Assembly (NCBI GenBank): GCA_029881175.1
Contig: JAOUNC010000103.1
Span: 1 to 8,453, forward strand
DNA from: Nitrospirota bacterium
Lineage (GTDB): Bacteria; Nitrospirota; Nitrospiria; Nitrospirales; UBA8639
Reading direction: 5' to 3'
DNA: 8,453 bases
The notes beneath the pieces are model-generated. The model was not told where the DNA came from. It did not search any database and was given only the letters and a program-made list of their open reading frames with translations. Positions 1 through 6,731 of this stretch are shown piece by piece (the stretch's first letter is position 1; every line of letters starts with the position of its first letter). The position numbers and the translations under genes are program-made.

Positions 1-162
1 ACGGCCGAGCTTTCTCACACTGTACGCTTATGCGCCTTTAAGCATGGCGTCAATCGCGTCTTTGAAAAACCCTTGGACTTCCAAGAACTCTGCCAGGCTG
101 TCGATTGGGTGATTAAATTCGATCTTCCTGCTCATTCCACGCTTAACTCGCTTACTTCATAA
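1..162 (+). CDS. Response-regulator receiver domain, C-terminal end (partial, 5' cut)
   Basis: Open from the first base in frame 1 to TAA at 160-162, leaving 53 residues. The fragment looks like the last third of a CheY-type receiver domain. An Ala-Phe-Lys-His-Gly-Val stretch matches the usual helix 4 / beta 5 region, and it leads into Phe-Glu-Lys-Pro-Leu-Asp, where Lys23-Pro24 is the conserved Lys-Pro that contacts the phosphoryl group. A final helix (Phe-Gln-Glu-Leu-Cys-Gln-Ala-Val) and a short polar tail of about 12 residues follow, with no output domain after the receiver. It could be a single-domain regulator, or the C-terminal receiver of a larger hybrid kinase or regulator that starts outside the window. 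It converges on the large kinase gene to the right, so the two are not co-transcribed. The receiver identity is fairly sure; the whole protein is unknown. Confidence 0.8.
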   Translation, partial: TAELSHTVRLCAFKHGVNRVFEKPLDFQELCQAVDWVIKFDLPAHSTLNSLTS

Positions 163-534
163 CCTGAGGATTCGTCCTCATTGTTCCCATCTGCCCCCTC
201 CTTTCATAGAGCGGAGTGACCAGAACGCACTGCAGGCTGGCCCCATCGTCAAGTCAACGCTTATCGTCATCCACGAATGGCAAAAGGGCCTGCACGGTGG
301 CCGCCTGCATGCTTAAGGAATTGAACCTAAAGATGGAGGGAATAACGAAAGACTGTCGTTGAACCTCGAAACGGCAATTGAGCGCGAAAAAGCTGTGCAT
401 GCTATTTATGTGTAGAGGAAATTTTTACAACTCGTGGTCACCTTTTGGGTGATGAGAGATTGGAAAATTTCTTAGGTGCGTGAAGAGGTTGTGCAGACTT
501 TCGTGATTCGACTGCTGCTTTTAGGTTGAACCGA
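163..534. other. Gene-free spacer between two convergent genes
   Basis: These 372 bases lie between the ends of the receiver gene and the kinase gene. No convincing reading frame is visible on either strand, and no tRNA-like or insertion-sequence structure. Besides the hairpin at 165-180, the only structure I can name is an imperfect hairpin at 431-456. It has a TCACC/GGTGA core (438-442 with 448-452) around a TTTTG loop, and flanking CTC/GAG that could pair across a bulge. It could serve as a 3'-end structure for the minus-strand kinase transcript, but no T-run follows it. The length is more than two convergent genes need, so a small RNA or decayed gene cannot be excluded. Confidence 0.4.
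165..180 (+). terminator. Perfect 6-bp hairpin with TTCG loop just after the stop codon
   Basis: Arms TGAGGA (165-170) and TCCTCA (175-180) pair perfectly around a TTCG tetraloop, beginning two bases after the TAA of the receiver gene. The following bases are T-rich but interrupted by C (TTGTTCCC), so this is a weak or atypical intrinsic terminator, or an mRNA 3'-end stabilising hairpin. The placement supports a 3'-end role; the short stem and poor T-tract limit confidence. Confidence 0.45.
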
Positions 535-3500
535 TTACGCTTCTGAGGCGTCAGATTGTTGGCCTGGAGCAAGAATGTCTCGCAAGGTATTGGCCAGCAC
601 GGCACCATTGACCGGTTTCATGAGAAATCCTTTGAGACCCAGTTGAGTCGCTTTTTCTGCAGACATGGTATGGCTAAATCCCGTACAGAGCACAATAGGA
701 ATATCTCCCCGTATCTGTAACAAGGCACAGGCCAAGTCTTCGCCGCTCATGGTCGGCATGGTTTGATCCGTCACCACCACATCAAACGCATCTGGCTCCC
801 GCTGAAAGAGCTCTACAGCTTCATGAGGATTCGTCTTGGTCACAACCGAATAGCCTAAATGCGTTAAAATCTGCCCCCCCCATCTGGCCAACACCTCCTC
901 ATCATCGACAAACAAGACGGCCCCACTTCCCTGAAGCCAGTCCACCGCATTGGCGGTTTGAGCGGGAAGCACCACATCTAATCTTGGCAGTAAAATGGTA
1001 CAGGTGGTGCCTTGCCCGAGAACACTCGACACCGCAATATGTCCCTCGTGACCGACAATAATTCCATGCACCACAGCTAAACCCAGTCCTGTTCCTTCGC
1101 CTAAGCCCTTCGTGGTAAAAAACGGATCAAAGATTCGCTCGACCACTTGGCTGGACATCCCTTGTCCTGAGTCTTGAATCGTCAGCTGCAGATAGGTTCC
1201 AGGTTTCAGCTCTGCGAATCCAGAAGTGGCATCCTCTTGCACCTCAATGGAGGTAACCCTCAGGATCAACAGCCCACCCCCTTCTCGCATGGCATGCTCA
1301 GCATTAGCACAGAGATTCATGATGACTTGATGCATCTGAGTCGGATCAGCAAAGACCACCGCAGAGTCCATGGTAAAGGTCGACTGTATCTCAATCGTGC
1401 TTGGAAGCGTGGCCCGGACCATTCGTAAGGCTTCTTGCACGATCACGTTCATGTCGACGGCTTCCCGCTCGTGGTCAGCACGGCGACTAAAGGCTAAAAT
1501 TTGCTTCACCAGCTCTTTTGCTCGATTCCCCGCCGTTAAGACCTCCTCTAAATAGGAAATCAACTTCGGCTCTTTGGATGCCTGTGCCAGCGCCAGTTCG
1601 GAATACCCCAAAATGGCTCCTAAAATATTATTGAAGTCATGGGCGATTCCTCCGGCTAAGGTCCCAACCGCTTCCATCTTTTGCGTATGCCGAAGCTGCC
1701 TTTCAGTCGTTTCCAATGCCTCTTCAGCACGTTTTGTGGCCGTGATGTCCTCACAAGACAATAACAACATAGGTTGTTGATTCGGCCCGATAATTGTGCG
1801 CCAGGTTTCTTTGACCCAGAGCCTGGTCCCATTTTTTTTGACTTTCCGCCATTCCTTCTGAAAGGTCTGATTCACCGCCGCAAAACTCTGGGTAATTTTC
1901 GCAAGGAAGGCCTGATGATCTTCAGGGTCAAGCACCGAGAGGATCGATTGCCCGACCAATTCCTGAAGGGTATACCCCAATAGATCCGCTCCATATTGAT
2001 TGACCGATAAAATGGCAAGATGGGCATCCACCGTAAAATACAACAGAGGGCTTTGATCATACAGCGCGCGATAACGCTCCTGACTCTCTTGCAAGGCTTC
2101 TTGAGCTCGTTTCCGCTCTAGTTCGGTCCCCGCACGAGCCGCAAAAATCTCCAGCAGATATCTTCCTTGAGCAGAGAGCCGAAGGGGTTGAGTATCCATA
2201 ATGGCCAAAGTCCCAATAACTTCCTTCTTGGAATTCACAAGAGGAAATCCGAAATATGCTTCAACTGCGAACGCTTTCAAGGCGTCACTTCCTGGAAAGA
2301 GCTGTTGCACTCCAGAGGCATAGGCAACAGGATGGCCCTTCAACACATTTTCGCAGGGGCCTCCCAGACCATTATATTCCAATGGAGGCTCAAAGTGATC
2401 ATGATTCCAAAAGGCCAAGATCCGAGCTTTGCCCTGAGAGAGATCAAGGCATTCAAATAATAACACCATGGGCAGATTGAGGGCTTTGGCCAATTCCCCA
2501 ACCAAAATTTCAAAAAAATTGGGAGCGCCAGGCACCACATTGCCTCTCACAATCGCCTCCAACGCAGCATCAGATTGTTTGCGTTGAGTCACATCTCGAG
2601 AGACCACCACTGCACGACGTTCTCCCAAGGCCATGCGAAAGGCTTTTCCCGTGCTTTCAATCCAGCGGTACTCGCCCTGACAATTTTTGTATCGATAGAC
2701 CAACCGGCTGGCTCCCTCTGTTTCCAACCCTTCTTGAAATTCAGCCATCACCCGTTCAAAATCTCCGGGATGCACGAGAGAGAACATATTTGAATTCAGC
2801 AGCTCACTGTGGGTATAACCCAAAGCCTCTTGAAAACTCGGACTCACATATAAAAATCGACCCTCCACATTGACTTCGGCAATCAGGTCATTCGCATTTT
2901 CCATGATCGCCCGGTAACGTTTCCCTCGTTCTTGAATTATCAATTCTGCAGCTTTGCGAAATGTGATATCACGAGCAATGCCAAATAGCCCCTCAAGCCC
3001 TTCCTCCGTTTGTCCAAAAATGTCCTTGGTGACCAGAAACGTCCTGGACACCGCCCCATCATCCACGACATCAATTTCAAAGGATTGAGGCGTTTTTTCA
3101 CGAATCACGTCATGATCAAATTTAGTAAACAGAGGATGTGTGCCGTCCGGAAACAATTCCCCATCGGTTTTTCCAATGATCGCGTCAATCGGAAGACCCA
3201 AAACGGACGCAGCCGTCGAATTCACTAACAAATACCGCCCCTCATGGTCTTTGACAAAAATGATATCGCTGGTCCCCTCTACCACCGTTGTCAATAACGC
3301 ATGCTTTCGTTTAATCGCCTCTTCGGATTCTCTCTCCTCCGTAATATCCCGAATCGTTCCTCCACCTCGAATGAATGTTCCCTGGTCATCAAACAAGGCT
3401 TCGCCCTTCGCCTTAAACCATCGATATTCACCCTGCTTCGTCTTGAGCCGAGATTCCACTTCATAGGGCAAATGATGCTCAATATGATCCCTCAGAGCTT

Positions 3501-4341
3501 GAAAGATGGGCTCTCGATCATCAGGATGAAGCCGTTCCGCCCAAGAGGACAACACCGGAGGAAATTCATGCGCGTCAAATCCCAGAAGAGTCTTAAATTG
3601 TAACGAATACCAGACAGGAGTCATTGGCGAATCCCAAGGTTGATCTGGCAATGGACGACTTTCCCACAGACCTTCCTGAGATCCCAGAGTCGCAATTTCG
3701 AACCGATCAAGCTGCTCACGCAATATCGCAATCATCTGCCGCGCATTAGCCAGTTCTTGACGGACCTGGTCATTCGCCTTTCCCCCATCATTCGCGCCCG
3801 TCTCCTTAATGAGGGTGTCCTTCTGAACATCTTTTTGAGACAACGGTTCTTGGGTATATCGCGCCGTCACATCAAGCACAACCCCTTCATATCCTACAAG
3901 ACGACCATAGGCATCGCGTATCACTCGGGTGTGCTCTTCAAGCCACAAGGTTTCATCGGTATGTCGAGAGCCCTTCCACAAGAACGGCCCAATTATTTCC
4001 TCCCTGGCGCATAGGTCTTGCCAGGCTATCCGGCTCTCTGGCTCGGCATACAATTGCCGCCCAATATCCGTCACGGCTTTCAGCATGCCTTCAGGTGAGT
4101 CATACCCAAAGATACGGGCCAGGGCCGCATTGGCCATCACCAATTGTCCCTCAACGGTGCTGCGATAAATACCCACAATGGCGTGATCGATCAGCTGTCG
4201 CAGACCGTCAAGCTCTTGTGATACGGGAGCCGTCGTCGGGTCCTGGGATAATCGAAGGGAAAGATAAAGATCCCCGATTTGCTTTCGAAGAATTTCAAGA
4301 GACTGCGGAGAAGATGTTCTGTGTGGGATGTTAGAATCCAT
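535..4341 (-). CDS. Soluble hybrid sensor histidine kinase (five PAS, GAF, HPK4-type core, receiver)
   Basis: A two-component sensor kinase of 1268 residues from ATG at 4341. A GTG at 4350 would add three residues, and neither start has a clear Shine-Dalgarno. There is no signal peptide or membrane helix, so it senses cytoplasmic or diffusible cues. Domains in order: PAS 45-160, short coiled coil 185-215, PAS 215-337, PAS 345-462, PAS 475-588, GAF 600-742, PAS 755-870, dimerisation/phosphotransfer 887-955, ATPase 1000-1122, receiver 1140-1255. Several PAS units end in the usual Asp-Ile-Thr or Asp-Val-Thr. His901 lies in Ala-His-Asp-Phe-Asn-Asn, the HPK4-type H box. ATPase boxes are intact: N box near Asn1009/Asn1013, Asp-Ser-Gly-Gln-Gly 1057-1061, Phe box 1071-1078, Gly-Glu-Gly-Thr-Gly-Leu-Gly 1081-1087. 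The receiver has acidic Asp1146/Asp1147, phosphoacceptor Asp1192, Thr1220 and Lys1242-Pro. It therefore looks active, with internal relay His to Asp. Ligands, cofactors and the output partner are not visible; a separate phosphotransfer protein or regulator is expected. Confidence 0.95.
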   Translation of the reverse strand: MDSNIPHRTSSPQSLEILRKQIGDLYLSLRLSQDPTTAPVSQELDGLRQLIDHAIVGIYRSTVEGQLVMANAALARIFGYDSPEGMLKAVTDIGRQLYAEPESRIAWQDLCAREEIIGPFLWKGSRHTDETLWLEEHTRVIRDAYGRLVGYEGVVLDVTARYTQEPLSQKDVQKDTLIKETGANDGGKANDQVRQELANARQMIAILREQLDRFEIATLGSQEGLWESRPLPDQPWDSPMTPVWYSLQFKTLLGFDAHEFPPVLSSWAERLHPDDREPIFQALRDHIEHHLPYEVESRLKTKQGEYRWFKAKGEALFDDQGTFIRGGGTIRDITEERESEEAIKRKHALLTTVVEGTSDIIFVKDHEGRYLLVNSTAASVLGLPIDAIIGKTDGELFPDGTHPLFTKFDHDVIREKTPQSFEIDVVDDGAVSRTFLVTKDIFGQTEEGLEGLFGIARDITFRKAAELIIQERGKRYRAIMENANDLIAEVNVEGRFLYVSPSFQEALGYTHSELLNSNMFSLVHPGDFERVMAEFQEGLETEGASRLVYRYKNCQGEYRWIESTGKAFRMALGERRAVVVSRDVTQRKQSDAALEAIVRGNVVPGAPNFFEILVGELAKALNLPMVLLFECLDLSQGKARILAFWNHDHFEPPLEYNGLGGPCENVLKGHPVAYASGVQQLFPGSDALKAFAVEAYFGFPLVNSKKEVIGTLAIMDTQPLRLSAQGRYLLEIFAARAGTELERKRAQEALQESQERYRALYDQSPLLYFTVDAHLAILSVNQYGADLLGYTLQELVGQSILSVLDPEDHQAFLAKITQSFAAVNQTFQKEWRKVKKNGTRLWVKETWRTIIGPNQQPMLLLSCEDITATKRAEEALETTERQLRHTQKMEAVGTLAGGIAHDFNNILGAILGYSELALAQASKEPKLISYLEEVLTAGNRAKELVKQILAFSRRADHEREAVDMNVIVQEALRMVRATLPSTIEIQSTFTMDSAVVFADPTQMHQVIMNLCANAEHAMREGGGLLILRVTSIEVQEDATSGFAELKPGTYLQLTIQDSGQGMSSQVVERIFDPFFTTKGLGEGTGLGLAVVHGIIVGHEGHIAVSSVLGQGTTCTILLPRLDVVLPAQTANAVDWLQGSGAVLFVDDEEVLARWGGQILTHLGYSVVTKTNPHEAVELFQREPDAFDVVVTDQTMPTMSGEDLACALLQIRGDIPIVLCTGFSHTMSAEKATQLGLKGFLMKPVNGAVLANTLRDILAPGQQSDASEA

Positions 4342-4396
4342 GAAAAACACGATTGGAGTGAAGAGGGGGAAACGCGCAAAACTTCTTCACCGTCAC

Positions 4397-4423
4397 AATG
4401 TAAGATCTGAGAACTTATGTCAA
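4397..4423 (-). promoter_or_regulatory. Candidate sigma70-type promoter for the hybrid kinase
   Basis: Read on the minus strand, a perfect TTGACA (-35, 4423-4418) is followed after 15 bases by TACATT (-10, 4402-4397, four of six matches including the key A and final T). The spacer is shorter than the ideal 17. A start near 4390 would give a leader of roughly 45-50 bases before the ATG at 4341. The perfect -35 box is the main support. Confidence 0.38.
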
Positions 4424-4510
4424 GAGGAAATTCTCATCGCATGACGTCTTTTCGGATCAAGCATGCTCTCTTCCCGCGCGAATCTTCACAGACTTAAAGA
4501 ACTCCTGGTT

Positions 4511-4539
4511 TTGATACCACGGAAATCCCATGGTACACT
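4511..4539 (+). promoter_or_regulatory. Candidate sigma70-type promoter for thiD and downstream genes
   Basis: TTGATA (-35, 4511-4516, five of six) and TACACT (-10, 4534-4539, four of six including the key A and final T) are separated by exactly 17 bases. The expected start near 4546 leaves a leader of about 30 bases, carrying GAGG (4561-4564) eleven bases before the thiD ATG. Between the boxes, TACCA (4515-4519) and TGGTA (4531-4535) form an inverted repeat that could be a weak operator or chance. Box quality, spacing and position agree, but no experiment supports it. Confidence 0.5.
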
Positions 4540-4575
4540 TCACTTCATTTTTCCTTTCTCGAGGAATCACCACGA

Positions 4576-5370
4576 ATGACAAAAATACCCGTCCTGACGA
4601 TTGCTGGATCTGATCCGAGCGGAGGCGCCGGCATTCAGGCAGACCTGAAAGCTTTTTCGGCAAACGGCGTCTTTGGCATGTCGGTCATTACATCGATTAC
4701 GGCCCAAAACACCTGTGGGGTGTCATCGGTCTTTCACCTCCCCTCAGACATCATTGAGGCTCAACTTGATGCGATTTTCTCTGACATCCCCGTTACCACC
4801 GTCAAAACCGGCATGTTGGCGACACAGGACATCATCACCACAGTCAGTAAAAAACTCTCGACGCAGACAATCGAACACCTTGTCGTCGACCCCGTCATGA
4901 TCGCGAAAGGCGGACATGCCCTCCTCGAAGAAGAAAGCATTGCCTTTCTGAAATCTCAACTTTGTCCTCAGGCTTTTTTGCTGACGCCAAATATTTATGA
5001 AGCTCAAGTGTTATCAGGCATCACGATTCATACTATTGCTGATGCCAGAGCTGCGGCAAAAATCATTCACCGATTGGGGTGCCGGCATGTATTGATAAAA
5101 GGCGGGCACCTTCAAGAGCAACCAGGCACAGACCTCCTCTACGATGGCCGTTTTTTTCGGATGTACAAAGGAGAATATATCCAGACTCAGCATACTCATG
5201 GCACCGGATGTACGTTCGCATCAGCCATCGCTGCACACCTGGCCAAAGGAAAATCGATCGCTGATGCCATCGAGGCAGCCAAGGCATACACAACTGAAGC
5301 CATTCGCCATAGCTTCCCCCTCGGGAAGGGCCATGGGCCAACGGACCATTTTTACTTTCTGCCAACCTAA
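4576..5370 (+). CDS. thiD: Hydroxymethylpyrimidine / phosphomethylpyrimidine kinase (ThiD)
   Basis: A 264-residue ribokinase-fold enzyme of the usual ThiD length. ThiD phosphorylates 4-amino-5-hydroxymethyl-2-methylpyrimidine and then its monophosphate with ATP, giving the pyrimidine diphosphate used by ThiE for thiamin phosphate. Visible family marks: Ala-Gly-Ser-Asp-Pro-Ser-Gly-Gly-Ala-Gly-Ile-Gln-Ala-Asp (10-23), the Thr-Ala-Gln-Asn-Thr segment (42-46), Lys-Thr-Gly-Met (77-80), Val-Asp-Pro-Val-Met (104-108), and the C-terminal His-Gly-Thr-Gly-Cys-Thr (208-213), where Gly-Thr-Gly forms the anion hole and Cys212 matches the catalytic position. The start is set by the family N-terminus and by GAGG at 4561-4564. 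The nearest genes are not thiamin genes, and no THI box is seen upstream. ThiE or TMP-synthase fusion is absent. A salvage pyridoxal kinase role is less likely given the motif set. Confidence 0.95.
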   Translation: MTKIPVLTIAGSDPSGGAGIQADLKAFSANGVFGMSVITSITAQNTCGVSSVFHLPSDIIEAQLDAIFSDIPVTTVKTGMLATQDIITTVSKKLSTQTIEHLVVDPVMIAKGGHALLEEESIAFLKSQLCPQAFLLTPNIYEAQVLSGITIHTIADARAAAKIIHRLGCRHVLIKGGHLQEQPGTDLLYDGRFFRMYKGEYIQTQHTHGTGCTFASAIAAHLAKGKSIADAIEAAKAYTTEAIRHSFPLGKGHGPTDHFYFLPT

Positions 5371-5376
5371 CGCGCC

Positions 5377-6183
5377 GTGGATCCTGCAACCACACAAGAA
5401 GAAAGACCCGGCATCGAGACGCCTCTCAACTTTTCAAGTTCATCAGGTCTCTCTACACCCGCAATCTTGGCGGAACCCTCCATTCCCACACATCGATGCG
5501 TCATTCTCTGTCATGGTTTTCTGTCTGACAAACAGAGCCGCACCAATCGACGTCTCACAGAACTGCTTGTTCCTCATGGCATCGCCACCCTTCGGTTTGA
5601 TTGGTATGGCATGGGAGAATCCAGCCAGCATTTTCCCAACATGAGCATCAAACAATGCGAAGAACAACTCGATGGGGCGTTTCAGGTTTTGCAATCACGA
5701 GGAATGGACCGACTCGGACTCGTGGGGTCCAGCTTCGGCGGGTTGTTATCGATTCTTTCAGCTTCCCAGCACCCGGCGCTCAAGGCCTTGGGACTCAAAT
5801 GCCCGGTCGTGGACTTCGCAGAATCCCTTCGTCTGGAATTTGGCCCAGAAACCATGGAACGCTGGAAATCCACCAACCACATCCCCAATATTATTGGGGA
5901 CGGCTCACCAGTTCCCTTGCAGTATGCGTTCTATGAAGAATGCCTCACCTATGATGCCTATGCGGCCATTCCTGGCATTCAGGCTCCCACCTTAATCGTT
6001 CATGGAACTCAAGACGAAATTATTCCGAGACCTCAAATTGACCGTTTACTGGCGACCCTCAATACGACGAAAAAATTGAAATTCATTGAAGGAGCCGACC
6101 ATCAATTCGGACGGCCTGAGGAGTTTCGTCTGATGACGAATCAGCTAGCGCAATGGATGGTGAACTATTTGACGAGCCCATGA
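5377..6183 (+). CDS. Alpha/beta hydrolase, esterase-like (serine hydrolase)
   Basis: A 268-residue alpha/beta-hydrolase of the small esterase / dienelactone-hydrolase-like kind. The oxyanion-strand motif is His-Gly-Phe (46-48), the nucleophile elbow Gly-Ser-Ser-Phe-Gly (117-121) puts the serine at 119, the acid is Asp213 in His-Gly-Thr-Gln-Asp, and the base is His242 in Gly-Ala-Asp-His-Gln-Phe. The triad is complete, so the enzyme is probably active, but the sequence does not reveal the substrate. No signal peptide or membrane segment is seen. The GTG at 5377 starts six bases after the thiD stop and has no good Shine-Dalgarno, suggesting translational coupling. No in-frame ATG comes before conserved sequence; a TTG at 5467 is the only plausible later start and would drop a poorly conserved-looking N-terminus of 30 residues. 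The family call is sure and the function open. Confidence 0.9.
   Translation: MDPATTQEERPGIETPLNFSSSSGLSTPAILAEPSIPTHRCVILCHGFLSDKQSRTNRRLTELLVPHGIATLRFDWYGMGESSQHFPNMSIKQCEEQLDGAFQVLQSRGMDRLGLVGSSFGGLLSILSASQHPALKALGLKCPVVDFAESLRLEFGPETMERWKSTNHIPNIIGDGSPVPLQYAFYEECLTYDAYAAIPGIQAPTLIVHGTQDEIIPRPQIDRLLATLNTTKKLKFIEGADHQFGRPEEFRLMTNQLAQWMVNYLTSP
5882..5900. repeat. 19-base perfect inverted repeat inside the hydrolase gene
   Basis: TCCCCAATA (5882-5890) and TATTGGGGA (5892-5900) are exact reverse complements around a single central T. As RNA it can form an eight-pair stem with a three-base loop. It encodes part of an Ile-Pro-Asn-Ile-Ile-Gly-Asp stretch. It may be an operator-like site, a processing hairpin, or chance. 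Confidence 0.6.
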
Positions 6184-6680
6184 TGAGCAAGACCACCAGC
6201 ATTCGTCATTCCGACCTGTCAAATGGGGAACACCCAGATACGCCATTGGATGTCTTTCGTCTGCTGTATCCCATAGTTAAAGATGAAGTCTACCGACGAC
6301 GAGAACAGATGATCCAACTGACAGCCTTTGCCAGTGCCTTTTTGATCTTGCTACTCGTTATTCTGCTCACGATTCCCTCTTCATCTGGGTTGGATGCTGC
6401 CACTCGATGGCTTGCGATGTCTGGAGTGGCATTGTTGTTCGGTCTCTTGGCCTACGTCATTCTCCAACATGCCGATCGACATCGTATGGCCAAACAGCAA
6501 TTAATTGAACTGGAGCAATCATTGGGCCTGTATCAAGACGGATGGAAACCCGATGGGAAGGCCCTCTTCCCGCACAATTGGCAATCCGACTGGATGGCAG
6601 ACCGGAGCGTCACGATCTATCTTACCGTCTTGGCCGCTCTCACCACATTGGTGATCTGTGCGATTGTGGTTCGGGCTTGA
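6180..6680 (+). CDS. Small three-helix membrane protein of unknown function
   Basis: I do not recognise this family. From the ATG at 6180, which overlaps the hydrolase TGA in an ATGA arrangement, it has 166 residues; the adjacent ATG at 6183 is equally possible. An in-frame ATG at 6153 would overlap the hydrolase further and looks unnecessary. The first 46 residues are hydrophilic and charged. Hydrophobic helices lie at about 47-66, 77-96 and 144-164. Between helices 2 and 3 is a cytoplasm-or-periplasm segment of about 45 residues rich in His, Gln, Glu and Trp (Glu-Leu-Glu-Gln-Ser-Leu-Gly-Leu, then Phe-Pro-His-Asn-Trp-Gln-Ser-Asp-Trp). There is no signal peptide, lipobox, enzyme motif or transporter signature. 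The overlap suggests co-translation with the hydrolase. Coding character is supported by frame length, the operon position and coherent helix pattern. Confidence 0.82.
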   Translation: MMSKTTSIRHSDLSNGEHPDTPLDVFRLLYPIVKDEVYRRREQMIQLTAFASAFLILLLVILLTIPSSSGLDAATRWLAMSGVALLFGLLAYVILQHADRHRMAKQQLIELEQSLGLYQDGWKPDGKALFPHNWQSDWMADRSVTIYLTVLAALTTLVICAIVVRA

Positions 6681-6718
6681 ACGAAGTCAATTCATGATCT
6701 ATTTATCTGGCTCAGAAG

Positions 6719-6723
6719 AAGGA
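6719..6723 (+). promoter_or_regulatory. Shine-Dalgarno for the gamma-carbonic anhydrase gene
   Basis: AAGGA at 6719-6723 lies eight bases before the ATG at 6732. It is the best ribosome binding site in the window, and it fixes this start. The 51-base gap before the gene also holds a TTGAAC (6677-6682) with TATTTA after 17 bases, too poor a -10 box to call a promoter. Confidence 0.7.
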
Positions 6724-6731
6724 TTGCACTC

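Noticed and set aside
3640..4014. Long plus-strand open frame opposite the hybrid kinase
   Set aside because: It is antisense to clear PAS-domain coding sequence and shows no domain; several other plus-strand frames between 1174 and 4334 are the same kind of shadow.
4407..4412. CTGAGA upstream of thiD, as in a TPP riboswitch
   Set aside because: The second conserved element (ACCTGA with following TAATACC-like bases) and the P1 stem are missing, and the candidate promoter lies downstream of it.
6153..6182. Earlier ATG start for the membrane protein
   Set aside because: It would overlap the hydrolase gene by 31 bases with no ribosome binding site, while the ATG pair at 6180/6183 makes the usual stop-start overlap.
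6677..6705. Promoter before the carbonic anhydrase gene
   Set aside because: TTGAAC with TATTTA at 17 bases has a poor -10 box; not enough to call, though a weak internal promoter is possible.
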